A program made the translations under genes and the position numbers. Below the pieces are notes generated by a model that was given only the letters and a program-made list of their open reading frames with translations, was not told the DNA's origin and made no database searches. A stretch of DNA of 64,000 nucleotides, taken from NCBI GenBank assembly GCA_945910005.1, contig OX246741.1, positions 50,680,625 through 50,744,624 of the forward strand, written 5' to 3'. The stretch is from Isoperla grammatica. Lineage: Eukaryota; Arthropoda; Insecta; Plecoptera; Perlodidae. Below, piece after piece: positions 23,166 through 34,612 of the stretch (position 1 is its first letter; the number at the start of each line of letters is the position of its first letter).

Positions 23166-24775
23166 TTATACGCTTGGCTTCACTGGACACGCAGAAGATC
23201 CCATCGTGTTTCTTACCACTTGTAATCAGACATCCACACGGTTCCAGGCCCCCCCCCCCCCCCACAACACAACCCGTCTCTTAACCGAGGTTTTTAATCC
23301 ACCAGCCCAGCCCTCGAGCATACTCGTTTTAACCCTGTATGCTTCTTATTTGCTCCAAAAGGCTCAGCGTGGTAGAGTATTTTCTAACAGCTTGAAAGTA
23401 GGACCCTAGAATGTTATAGAAATTGCATAAGAGTGAAAACGGATCAAGATAATTAATAAGTATATAATTTAAACTGAACCTTGCCATAAGCAAAACAAAT
23501 GTAACATAAAGGTTCCTTACCTACGAGTGCCTCATGGACTCACTAGGAACCAATTTACTGGATATTTCAAGTGTATTGTATAACCTATTTGACAAAAAAA
23601 CTTTCAACTTTCAACTTTCAAAACATAATGTTAAGATAAAGTGGGCCCAAATTAAATGTTATTTATTTTCAGAGATACTATAAACACTAATTAAGAAATT
23701 TTTAACTGGACGAAGCGGATAAAATGAAATCATTTGTCACCGTGCGACTTTTGCTAGACTTTTGTGTTTACCAGTCTCGTGATCACTATATAATATGGAG
23801 CATTGTGTTCAAATCCACAGACAGGTAAACAAAGCGGTAACAATGTTTGTGCTCACGTTATAATTCTATTAACGGTGATGGCGTTGTTTAAAAAACCCTC
23901 TCTGTGAACACAAACAATTTTGAAATACTTGAGCATTTTTCCCCTCGCAACTCATTTGATTAAAACGAAACGCGCGCTTCGAAAAGGGACGCGGTATCGG
24001 AAAATATAGAGCAAAGCAAACATTCCACGCAAGTCCCTCTCGAACGCTCGGTTTAAATTTTAAAGTAGCATTACGAGAGACCATCGGTGGATTGACATAT
24101 ATCGACAGGTGGTGGGGTTATGAGGGGTAAGGGGAGGGGAGGAGAGGGGAGGTAGGCGTGTAAATTATGTACGAAGGGTAGACCACTCCAAAGTGAATAG
24201 ACTTTAAACCAACGGGTTTACCGTGCAGCATTTCTCAAAGTTTTCAATGGCGGCTGAATCACTTGACATTTAAAAAAAAAAGTATAAATGCTTTATTTTG
24301 TAAGTAACATGAGTCCAATTTTCTAACAGAAATTCATGAACATGTTTAGCTCTAAACTTTGATCTTAAAACCTATTTTGGACATAATTGTTGATGATAAA
24401 GATAACCTTATGTATACATGAGGATTATTTAAAACACCCTCTTGTTTGGGAAAACAAAAAAGACAACAAGTCAATTTAAACATTGGAGTCGCAATTCAAA
24501 TAAGTTTTGCAATACAAATAATAAGAACCTGTTGACGTTGGTTATGATTAAGAATAACTAATAATAAATAGACACATAAAGTAAACAATTGATATAATTT
24601 TTTCAATAAGCATCATTGGATTGTGTCATAAAGAAAGTTTGGCTAGAAAGCTTGAAAAGCGTGAGAGATCTATGCCATTTTAATAGCTGCACTGGACCAC
24701 ACTGAGTGAGTGCGTCTTCACAGCAATTATAACAACAATGCACAACAATACAATACGATACAATAGAGGCACCAG
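23166..24775. other. intergenic DNA
   Basis: Poly-C run at about 23250-23263, a G-rich patch at 24120-24155, AT-rich elsewhere. No gene recognised. Confidence 0.4.
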
Positions 24776-24783
24776 TGCGCATT
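24776..24783 (+). repeat. target-site duplication, left (TGCGCATT)
   Basis: Perfect match to 28567-28574, immediately outside palindromic element II. Confidence 0.9.
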
Positions 24784-27700
24784 CAAGGAGGTTATATAAA
24801 GCACTGGAGGGGCGGTGGCCTATGTTTACCTGGCTGTTGCAGTGAAGCCAGTTTTGCGGCGCGCGGCCGAGCGGCGGCCATATTGGGACTGGAAGGATTT
24901 CAATGCATGCATCTTTCCCCGCCCCCTCGGCGGCCCCCCGCACGTGACTTTTTCCACGATGTGTCGCTACAGTTTTCGGCGCCCGGCCTTTGGCTACTCG
25001 TGGGTATTTTTTTCGACTTTCCACCCCCACCCCTTCACCCCCTCACGACGTGTTTTATCTCGTCAAGTGTGCGATTTCGGCGCTCTCGTTTTGCGGTAAA
25101 AATTGTAAAAAATTCAAATGTTTTTTTGGGAATTTTTCGGATGCTTTTGATCGCAAGTCAATTGATTGGCGCATCTTTTTGTAAGAATTGTATACATTTT
25201 AATGGTCCCTTTTAAAAGTTACGGGCACTTAAACTCGAAAAATTTGCGAAATTTGGATTTGACGGATCTGGTACGTTTTTAACGCGTCACATTCAAACGG
25301 CTCTGCCCGTCGAACCAAACGAGATATAACGTTCGTTTTTGTTTCGTTACCGACGCTTACCATCTGGGTAACTGGAATTTGGAAATTTTTTGGATTCGTC
25401 CCAGAACTTTCGTCAATCAAATTGTGTACATTTGGTAAAGTGCGTTTCTAAAAAGCACGTGTAACACTTGTTTTCCACATTTTTTGTTTGAAAATTTTCT
25501 CGACTTTTTCATTTTGATAAATAACCACTAATCTTGATTATTAACGAAGCGATTTTTTAATTTCGTCCCGGATGCTTAGTTATGGGGACTTTTCCATTAA
25601 TTCTACACGGTTTCAGTTTTGATTTTTTTGCGTCAAGTTGGTACTTCCGAAATGGGTTTTTTTCTTTAAGCCGATGCTGAACCCTTGCCCGTACAGGGGC
25701 ATGGAAAAACATTTTCGAAAAGTCACCCCTTTACCGAATGACAGATGTTCCCGCAACGCACTTTTCACGGCGTTAAGAAAACACGCATACAAAAGTTTTG
25801 TTTTTGTATATTAAAAGGGATTTTAATATGCCATCCAACATACATTTGTGATTAGTATTATTAAATGCACATTTGTCTATCCGAAAACGTTACGTTTAAA
25901 AATTAGACTTTACGGGTGTCCGAGGTACGGTGCTTTGACGGATTTCACGCGTAGCCGTTTTTTGTCGGAATTTGTCTTTGGGAATTTTTCAAAGTCTTAA
26001 AAAAGCATGTTAGAATTTTTTTCTAATTATCGTTTTCCGTTTTACCGTGTCCGAGACTATTTTTGACATATTGAATGTACCCGGACGTACCGGGCACGTA
26101 CCGTCTTCGTATTTTTGTAATTTTAATTTTCAGTTTTGAACGTCCCCCAAATGTCCCGTTTTGAAATCGGACAACCCGTTTTGGTATCATTAAAAAGAGC
26201 GTTCCATTTCCTTTCAGTACATGTGCAGTTTGTTGACGTCACACTTACCGGGACGTACCGGAAAGCTTTTGTACGTGCAAAATTCAACTTTTTTGTTTTT
26301 GACCACCCGAATTACGAATTTGTTATGAGTTTTTTCGGAATTTTTCGTCGGAATAACTTTTCTCTATTCTTTATTAAATATGTTTAGTTTTTAACTTATC
26401 GAAAAAGCTCAAAACACGACGACGGGGGGGGGGGGTGCCGTATACATTAATGTAATCTGAAGATAATCAATTTCGATTCTCACATTTGTCTTTGATGGCT
26501 TATTGTGGGCGACCAATATGACTTACAGACTTCGTCTCAACTTTTTTAGAAAGCGTGATTGAATATTAAATATACGAGATCTTTAATTCACCAAAAAAGA
26601 TCAACCCGGACTTTTTATACGCGCCCGTGTTACACGATACTTAACGAATAAATTGCCCAATGTTGTTGCATAGTATATCGAGTTCAAGCGTCCAGTGCCA
26701 TATGGGTCAGCGATTCGATTCGAATCCAACAATTTTCAAGTTTCTTTCTTTACTCAAGTATCCACGACAGTTTTACATGGTACATGTACTTTTTGTACAC
26801 TTATTCTTTTTTCTTTTTTCAAAATCACACAATTTTCAAGTTTTTAAGTATCTACGACACCCACAATAAGCCATCAAAGACAAATGTGAGTGTCGAAATT
26901 GATTATCTTCAGATTACATCAATGTATACGGCACCCCCCCGTCGTCGTGTTTTAAGCTTTTTCGATAAATTAAAAACTAAACATATTTAATAAAGAATAG
27001 AGAAAAGTTATTCCGACGAAAAATTCCGAAAAAACTCATAACAAATTCGTAATTCGGGTGGTCAAAAACAAAAAAGTTGAATTTTGCACGTACAAAAGCT
27101 TTCCGGTACGTCCCGGTAAGTGTGACGTCAACAAACTGCACATGTACTGAAAGGTAATGGAACGCTCTTTTTAATGATACCAAAACGGGTTGTCCGATTT
27201 CAAAACGGGACATTTGGGGGACGTTCAAAACTGAAAATTAAAATTACAAAAATACGAAGACGGTACGTGCCCGGTACGTCCGGGTACATTCAATATGTCA
27301 AAAATAGTCTCGGACACGGTAAAACGGAAAACGATAATTAGAAAAAAATTCTAACATGCTTTTTTAAGACTTTGAAAAATTCCCAAAGACAAATTCCGAC
27401 AAAAAACGGCTACGCGTGAAATCCGTCAAAGCACCGTACCTCGGACACCCTTAAAGTCTAATTTTTAAACGTAACGTTTTCGGATAGACAAATGTGCATT
27501 TAATAATACTAATAACAAATGTATGTTGGATGGCATATTAAAATCCCTTTTAATATACAAAAACAAAACTTTTGTATGCGTGTTTTCTTAACGCCGTGAA
27601 AAGTGCGTTGCGGGAACATCTGTCATTCGGTAAAGGGGTGACTTTTCGAAAATGTTTTTCCATGCCCCTGTACGGGCAAGGGTTCAGCATCGGCTTAAAG

Positions 27701-28566
27701 AAAAAAACCCATTTCGGAAGTACCAACTTGACGCAAAAAAATCAAAACTGAAACCGTGTAGAATTAATGGAAAAGTCCCCATAACTAAGCATCCGGGACG
27801 AATTTAAAAAATCGCTTCGTTAATAATCAAGATTAGTGGTTATTTATCAAAATGAAAAAGTCGAGAAAATTTTCATAACAAAAATGTGGAAAAAAGTGTT
27901 ATACGCGCTTTTTAGAAACGCACTTTACCAAATGTACACAATTTGATTGACGAAAGTTCTGGGACGAATCCAAAAAATTTCCAAATTCCAGTTACCCAGA
28001 TGGTAAGCGTCGGTAACGAAACAAAAACGAACGTTATATCTCGTTTGGTTCGACGGGCAGAGCCGTTTGAATGTGACGCGTTAAAAACGTACCAGATCCG
28101 TCAAATCCAAATTTCGCAACTTTTTCGAGTTTAAGTGCCCGTAACTTTTAAAAGGGACAATTAAAATGTATACAATTCTTACAAAAAGATGCGCCAATCA
28201 ATTGACTTGCGATCAAAAGCATCCGAAAAATTCCCAAAAAAACATTTGAATTTTTTACAATTATACCGCAAAACGAGAGCGCCGAAATCGCACACTTGAC
28301 GAGATAAAACACGTCGTGAGGGGGTGAAGGGGTGGGGGTGGAAAGTCGAAAAAAATACCTACGAGTAGCCAAAGGCCGGGCGCCGAAACCTGTAGCGACA
28401 CATCGTGGAAAAAGTCACGTGCGGGGGGCTGCCGAGGGGGCGGGGAAAGATGCATGCATTGAAATCCTTCCAGTCCCAATATGGCCGCCGCTCGGCCGCG
28501 CGCCGCAAAACTGGCTTCACTGCAACAGAGGCCACCGCCCCTCCAGTGCTTTATATAACCTCCTTG
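24784..28566. mobile_element. giant palindromic transposon, copy II (both arms complete)
   Basis: 3783 bp with the same CAAGGAGG...CCTCCTTG termini as copy I. The left arm (24784-26509, 1726 bp) and right arm (26860-28566, 1707 bp) are near-identical inverted repeats around a 350-bp spacer. The left arm has a 12-bp insertion near 24823 and a longer G run near 26425. Arm-specific variants show that arms within a copy resemble each other more than they resemble copy I: GTAAGAATTGTATACATTTT is found in both arms of II, and GTAAGAATTTTATGAATTT in both arms of I. No transposase is encoded. The conserved short frames (63 codons in both arms; 83 codons at 26136-26387 and 26977-27228) are symmetric and probably non-coding. 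Confidence 0.92.
26510..26859. other. spacer (loop) of palindromic transposon II
   Basis: 350-bp unpaired centre homologous to 18508-18862. It carries an extra CGATT duplication near 26712 and lacks part of the second internal repeat seen in copy I. Confidence 0.75.
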
Positions 28567-28574
28567 TGCGCATT
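28567..28574 (+). repeat. target-site duplication, right (TGCGCATT)
   Basis: Partner of 24776-24783. Confidence 0.9.
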
Positions 28575-29692
28575 GAATGCAGCCCATTGTAAAACCCCAT
28601 AAGTGGTTTGTTTGTCTTCTTATACAAATCACTTCAAATAACATTTTGGAGTGGTTAGGGGATGCCAGACGTTGTCTTAATCTACAGATATTCTCTAAAA
28701 AATAATAGGAAATTGATTTTGTATGGTTAAATGAGACAATTTTAATAATATATCAAATTTGATAAAAAAAAAAACTAATACATTTTGCATTTTTGAGAAT
28801 ATCTACATAGGTCATGATAATATCAAGCCACAAATCAGTCAACAATTTTTCATACTGAATGTTATTTTAAAGTTACAAAATAAAACAAAGTAAAATTCTT
28901 ACGTTTTTCAATCCATTTATGTTTAACGCATTGGTTTCTTTCAAAGTGAAAATGTATCGAAGATTATTATTTTAAGATAAATTTTTAGTCAACGTAAGGT
29001 TTACATCATGAGGCACCATGTAAAGGCACCGAGTTTGGCCACTTATGGCACTAGTGAAAACGAACGAAGCGCTCAAAGTGGCAATATTGCGCAACAACCT
29101 GCTGAAGCAGCGTCGTTCTTCCTACGTCGATAATGGCAAATTGTGAAAATTATTTTTTTATTAAATACGGCTTTTAAATTTATTTGACGGATTATGCATC
29201 CCATCAGTAAATCTTAAAAGGCAAGCTGCAATTTAAATGAGGACACGTTTTAGACTTACAAACAACAAATAACACACAACAAACACAAACAAAACAAGAC
29301 AATGAAAAATAAAATCAAACACAAAACCAAACATCAAAACTAAATAGAAACACAACAAAAACAAAAAACAATTAAACAAAAAACAAGATATTTCGCAATA
29401 ATATCCAGCACTGTTTTTTACCGCGGAATGAAATCCTTTATCAATAAGTTGCTACATTTGGCCACTTATAGCGCTCGTTCCGTATAAGAAAAGTGAGCGA
29501 GTATCCCTCCGACCTAGCTTTGGGATCTACTTTTAGCTGAAGCGAGTATGACGTCATCTGTCATCAGGCGGGCAGTTGAGCTTAAAGTCGATCGATGATA
29601 ACTGCACATGTAATATAAATCATTCAAATTGTATGTACTGCAAGTTGAGATTAAGCTTGTGAATATTGTAGAAAAAAATAGGTATCGTTACA
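28575..29692. other. intergenic DNA with A/C-rich low-complexity patch
   Basis: 29255-29395 is an A/C-only style low-complexity stretch (ACAAACAAC...). TTGGCCACTTATRGC occurs at about 29034 and 29458. No gene recognised. Confidence 0.4.
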
Positions 29693-30130
29693 AAATCTCG
29701 AAAGTGCAATTTTACGAAAGTGCAAAATCTCGAAAAAATGACTAATTCTCCGAAAGTGTAAAATGTCGAAAGTCCAAAATACCGAAAGTGTAAAATGACG
29801 AAAGTCCAATCTCACGAAAGTGTAAAATCTCGAATAGTCAGAACAACGAAAGTGCAAAACACCGAATATCCAAATCTACGAATGTGCAATATCACGAAAG
29901 TCCAATTTCACGAAAGTGTAAATCGCCGAATGTCCAAATTACCGAAAGAGCATATCGCTGAGTGTTCAATCTTCCGAAAGTGCATTTTTACGAATGTCAT
30001 TTTTCTCGAATGTACAGAATCATGAAAGTACAAATTGTCGAAAGTGTAAATTTACGAAAGAACAGTCTCTCGAAAGTGCATTCTTACGAAAGTGTAATTT
30101 CTCGAATGTGCAAAATCACGAAAGGACACG
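29693..30130 (+). repeat. 16-bp phased CGAAAGTG array, copy 1
   Basis: About 26 units, each starting CGAAAGTG or CGAATGTC and spaced almost exactly 16 bp, with variable second halves. One unit near 29728 is irregular. Unit order matches 39431-39821: for example CGAAAGAGCATATCGC here aligns with CGAAAGAGCAATTCGT there, and CGAATGTCATTTTTCT with CGAATGTCATATTTCT. The array therefore moved as one unit and did not expand independently. Open frames over it (Lys-Val-Gln-Ser-rich) follow from the period. Confidence 0.9.
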
Positions 30131-30134
30131 GATT

Positions 30135-30235
30135 GGTTGAGTGCAGAGTACGCAAGAGCCAATCGCTGTGATGGAGCCCTTTAGGATAGTCGGTTCGAAT
30201 CGAAAGTACCTGCAGGGAATTGTGAATAGAGCCGG
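30135..30235 (+). mobile_element. tRNA-like SINE head (possible)
   Basis: Box-A-like TGGTTGAGTGC at about 30134 and box-B-like GGTTCGAATCG at about 30192, spaced as in tRNA genes. No acceptor stem was seen. It abuts the CGAAAGTG array. Confidence 0.35.
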
Positions 30236-30811
30236 GTGAAGAACAGTTCGGACCGCATGCGCCCGCGCGCTTTTTTACCACCTCATTCCTTTGGTCCCCT
30301 GGAGAGAAGCGGACCCCAATTCACAAACGTCTAAGCGGTTGCCTACCATCACGGGGATCCTTTCAAAACACGCTTTGTGCTACTGGCCTATACGCAACCT
30401 CATAGTGCATCATCTTTAAAAATAAGTAAAATACTGACAATCTTTCAGTTAACACTTGACACCAGTTTTAAGAGTATAAAATACGCCACCATCTCGAAAA
30501 AAAAAAATTATTTCCATTTTTACGGCAAATAATTTACACTTTTTTTTTAAATCTTTTCACGAATAATACGTGTGTTATAATGTAGAATTGGTCTAAGAAG
30601 CACATAGCACAAACGAACAATAAGGTTTGTAGTTTTGATGAGTGCTAATCATTTGAACCCTAAGCGTAATATTTTTTTAATGAATTGTTCAGCTAAAATA
30701 CAGAAATAGAATAATTACGTTTTTTATCGCGATGTGTTTGAAAATATAGATTTAAGATTTATTCATTCACTCTAAGCATTAATTTGGATTGATAATTTTA
30801 AGAAAATTCGT
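30236..30811. other. AT-rich intergenic DNA
   Basis: Nothing supported. Confidence 0.4.
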
Positions 30812-31152
30812 CAAGATGCCAACCTACAAAAAATTAATTACTGAAAAACAAAATTTGTTTATTTATTTAATTAAATTAAAACTCACAAGGATTTAAATGA
30901 CGTTTTACAAGTAGGTTAACATCGACGGTACCAACACTTGACAATAGTTTCAAAATTGTTAATTTATCCAACATGATATAAATAAATATTGTTTATGTAC
31001 AGCAATAATTTCTTCATTTTAGTGTTCCATCGATATGATTCGCATTTGCGGACTATTGCGGTTAGATGCACATAGTATGCACCACAAATAGCGTACGAAA
31101 TTAAACCTTTCTCACTATTATTTTGAATCTCGATAGCTGTCATAGAATGGCG
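30812..31152 (+). repeat. 341-bp tandem duplication, unit 1
   Basis: Begins AAGATGCCAACCTACAAA and ends near TCATAGAATGGCG. Unit 2 follows directly. It contains TTCATTTTAG and then a segment homologous to the candidate exon in unit 2, but with a 2-nt deletion that breaks the frame. Confidence 0.85.
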
Positions 31153-31501
31153 TAAGATGCCAACCTACAAAACATTAATTACTGAAAAACATAGTTTATA
31201 TTTATTTTATTTTATGTAAACTTACACACGGATATAAATGATATTTTACACATAGGTCCATATCAATAGTACCAACACTTGACAATAGTTTCAAGATTGA
31301 AGCTTTAACCGCCATGTTATAAAAAATATTGTTTATTTAGGGCAATAATTTTCTTCATTTTTACAGTGTTCCACCGACATGATTCGCATTTGCGGATCAT
31401 TGAAGTTTGATGCACGTAGTATATGCAGCAGAAATGGCGTGCGCACTCAGACCTTTCTCACTATGTATTTGGAATTTTGTTAGCTATCATAGAATGGCTA
31501 C
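31153..31501 (+). repeat. tandem duplication, unit 2, with candidate exon
   Basis: Same order of blocks as unit 1. TTTTCTTCATTTTTACAG at about 31350-31367 is a good acceptor-like sequence. It is followed by about 34 open codons (CSTDMIRICGSLKFDARS...) ending in TAG near 31480. A different 60-codon frame starts at 31407. Neither is recognised. A third, diverged unit occupies about 31700-31905. Confidence 0.8.
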
Positions 31502-31699
31502 AATGACGTGTATGTTTTATGACTTTCACGGCAAACATGCAAAAGTTAACAACGAACTTTGTCGACAAATTAAAAAGCTTTTATCATGATCTAAATGCGG
31601 TTATTGTATGATTTAACAATATGATATTTTAGATATAGCCTGTCTGTATCTACATTATGGAACGTTCTATACACAGATTGAGTAGACCAAGGTCGAATG

Positions 31700-31905
31700 A
31701 AATTATGCGGTAATCCATTGAAAATATAACTTGAAGGTTTTAATTTGTTTAAAGAAAACTTCTAAACGGATTTAAATAATATTTAGTGTAATTATTGGCA
31801 ACATGTCTAGTAATAATATACACAAGGTCTAAGGTTGTAAGTTAAACCGCGATCTTGTAAAAAAAATATATGTTTATTATAAAGTTATATGATATGCAAA
31901 AGATT
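31700..31905 (+). repeat. tandem duplication, diverged third unit
   Basis: Retains the order of the AT-rich first half: ...AAACGGATTTAAATAATATTT..., ...AACCGCGATCTTGTAAAAAAAATAT. It lacks the candidate exon. Confidence 0.5.
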
Positions 31906-32156
31906 TGTTTGATTTATTGAAAACAAAATCGCTCATCTGGCAACGTGGAGCGTTGTTCTAGTTAGGAACTTCTGAAATTCGATAACACAAGAGCACGTAC
32001 TTTGAGACTAGGCCATAGATTTGAAAAAGAAATTCGATGTGACGGTAGGCCTCCCATAATTCATATATTTAAAATCGGGACATATAGCTTATCCCAGCAA
32101 TTTCAACACTCATTACGAATCAGGAGACACGTTTGTATAAATTAGCTTAGGCCTAC

Positions 32157-32575
32157 ACAGGGTGCGAATTGACGGCTTGACAGAGGGGGGGGAGGAGAGG
32201 GGGGGGGGGGGATGCCCAAGTTTAGTATCTGCGTCGGTATAGTAAGCGGTCTGGGGCAAATCCCCAGTAACTGGAGGCAAAAATTGTTTTCAGGAATTAT
32301 TGCCCTCGAGTTTGCCTTAGAAGCGATTTGAGAGTCCATTAGTTTGGTTATTAATGTACAAACACTTCCTGGCTAGGAATATAATATGTGTAAATGGATA
32401 CATTATTTATTAACGTTGCTAGATTATCATTTGATATTATATGAGATGAGATGGTATCCAGAGGTGGGGATTTAGCCATCCCTGGCGGGAATACCTTTCA
32501 CTAAAACAGAACCAGGGATGAAATTACCAGAGGGGGGAAAATCCCCCTATCCCCCTATCCCCCCCCCCCCCGTTT
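32157..32575 (+). repeat. dispersed repeat, copy 2
   Basis: Second copy of 13505-14038, with the same ordered blocks (GGGTGCGAATTGACGGCTTG, GGTCTGGGGCAAATCCCCAG, GCCTTAGAAGCGATTTGAG, ATGAGATGAGATGG, ATACCTTTCACTAAAACAGA). It contains G runs at about 32185-32211 and a C run at about 32560-32571. Confidence 0.75.
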
Positions 32576-32618
32576 ATTCACACCCTAAGCTTACAGCAAG
32601 CAATAAGTAACATTTGCT

Positions 32619-32660
32619 CCTGTTTGTTTGTTTGTTTGTTTGTTTTTTTGTTTGTTTTTC
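32619..32660 (+). repeat. (GTTT)n microsatellite
   Basis: GTTTGTTT iterations followed by T-rich and TGTG sequence. Confidence 0.9.
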
Positions 32661-33493
32661 TGTGTGTGTGTTTTTGTATTTTTGATTTTTTGTTTTTCAT
32701 CTGTCTCGTGATAGCAGTCGAACGGAGAGTCCGATCAAGTGGAAATTGGGACCACCCACAAACTTCGATGTGGGTTGAACGCTTTTAGTTTCGTGGCAGA
32801 ATTGTTTTAAAAGTTATTAAGTTACACCACAGTTACTGGAAACAGTTTGGTAAAAACAGATGGTGTCAAAATCTGGGATTACCATTTTATAGTAAATTTC
32901 GTCCGGTCACGAATATATAGCAATATAAAGGTAATCCGATAAGTATTGGACGTGGAAAATACAATAATATCTCTCATGATATTTTTTAAAATTTGATTAG
33001 CATTGGGGCATCTTCCTTAGTTTTAAAATATGTTTGCTTCATGGCCAAGACCGTATTTTCATTTACAGAACAGCTGAAGCCGAAAATTTGTACTTCAATA
33101 TGGCTCCAAAAGCAGGGCATGATATTAGGGTAATCATGATAAAGATTCATAATTAGTTGGCCGCCTTTAAAGTTTAAAGTACTGCTAAAAGGAGATAAGA
33201 ACACATTGTAGAATTTTGCGTGTTATATAGTTGGCCGTGTCATTTTTACTAACAATATTGTAAACCCCTTGGACTGAATACCGTTTTTTAGGCGTGAGAG
33301 ACGAAAAGTGCTTCCCCCAACTGTGCTTGTAAACCTGTCACGATTTATTTCGAAGAATGTTTATGGGCTCCATTCGGTTCGTTCATTGTCATAATCCCGA
33401 CGTATGAAGGAGGAAGAAAACTAACAATATAATTTTCTTTCATTCTTCTTCTGCGTTATAAAGCAGAGTGAAACATAATTAAATGGCATAGTG
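32661..33493. other. intergenic DNA
   Basis: Contains a motif CTCGTGATAGCAGTCGAACGG (32705) that recurs inverted near 36050 as CCGTTCGACCGCTATCGCGAG. This is perhaps an old repeat fragment. No gene recognised. Confidence 0.4.
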
Positions 33494-33819
33494 CAGTGTT
33501 TCTCAAACTGCGAGGCGCCAAGAAAATATCAGTGAAGCGCCTCGGTAGTACTTATTCTCGTCTTATCAATGAGGGGTTTAGTTGCAGTAAACAGTTTTGA
33601 CTGGCGTTTCGTTGCGTATTACATTTCATAATGAATAGCCCCCAGACCAAACGACGCTCTAGTGTCTATGATGCGAACATACAACATACACATTATGTCT
33701 ATAATTACTTGGCTAAATGTTTAATTAATGTTTCGCGATGAAAAATTTGTGAGCTAGCGTTAGGACTGCACTAAGGTTATAAAAAGTGAGTCTTGGTGAG
33801 AAAAGTTTGAGAAACACTG
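33494..33819 (+). mobile_element. hAT-type MITE
   Basis: 326 bp with perfect 16-bp terminal inverted repeats, CAGTGTTTCTCAAACT and AGTTTGAGAAACACTG. CAG(T/G)G(T)TTCTCAAACT is a classic hAT (Charlie-like) terminus. The flanking octamers GCATAGTG and GCTTAGTT match at 6 of 8 positions, an eroded 8-bp target duplication. No transposase. Confidence 0.85.
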
Positions 33820-33990
33820 GCTTAGTTCTAGCCCACAAGGCTCTACTTCGGGAGGTAGCCGGTTCGCATCCCAGTACCGGCAATTCTGACTGGAATAAAA
33901 ATTCTGGAAATGGTTGAGGCACAGATAATGGATTAATTGAGATAGCCGTCAATGTTCGTGACCGATGCCCGCAAAGGGTGTTCTCGTCGT
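33820..33990 (+). mobile_element. tRNA-derived SINE (family B), degraded
   Basis: TCGGGAGGTAGCCGGTTCGC followed by CCGGCAATTCTGACTGG parallels the family-B head at 59596 (TCGGGAGGTCTCCGGTTCGA, CCGGCAGTCCTGACTTA). The box B is mutated. It lies directly after the hAT MITE. Confidence 0.5.
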
Positions 33991-34084
33991 GCATTACGTT
34001 CATCTAAATTTCTTTACGTTCCTATATTCAATCGCGCATTGCGCAAAGCAGCATTGCTTTTAGTAAGTATTACATGATTTCAAC

Positions 34085-34395
34085 AACAACAATTATTCTC
34101 TTCACGTGGTTGGGTGCAGATCCTAAGCATATGCTACCAAAGGGCGTGGGTTCAAATCCTCAAAGCCAAGTACATGTTATTTGTAATTCTCCTTTATTTT
34201 CATCTATGACCACTCATCGTCTCAAATAGCGTTATTGCAATTTGTTGTGCTGGTGGCGGGGGGGGGGGGGGGCATGGGAATCTCCAGTCGCCAGTCTTGA
34301 TTTCTGACAACCGTTCGCGTATTTGGGGCGCTGGTCCTAAAAGCGTATATGTGTAGAAGGGGCGTGTGTTCGAATCCCCGGGCGTAGGCCTACTA
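34085..34395 (+). other. two tRNA-like fragments
   Basis: GGTTCAAATCC at about 34150 and GTTCGAATCC at about 34368 are box-B-like. Each is preceded by degraded box-A-like sequence (TGGTTGGGTGC; GGGGCGCTGG). They do not fold as intact tRNAs and are probably SINE or tRNA-pseudogene remains. A G run of about 16 lies at 34257-34272. Confidence 0.35.
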
Positions 34396-34484
34396 TAAGT
34401 TAAATATTTATCAGGATATTTATCTCTATTCACAGAAATTTCTACACTATTCGTACAAAACCACTTTTCGTTTATAGACCGGGC

Positions 34485-34612
34485 GCCGCCCCAGAAATAT
34501 GTTTTGCACTGCTGCACCCCTTTTGAGGCAGAAAATGCAATATGCCATGAGTTAGACGAAGTAAATGTGCATCTCAAGTCACCGTGCCTTTTTTGCCTCA
34601 GTGGTGCAAACG
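34485..34612 (-). repeat. inverted repeat pair, left member
   Basis: Its reverse complement (TTTGCACCACTGAGGCAAAA, GCACGGTG, GCCTCAA, GGGGTGCAGC, GGCGGCGCCC) matches 37231-37372 in order. Confidence 0.75.

Noticed and set aside
17326..28644. Repeated 63-, 83- and 90-146-codon frames in the giant palindromes
   Set aside because: They are present symmetrically in both arms with overlapping frames on both strands, and no family is recognised. Arm homogenisation explains the conservation.
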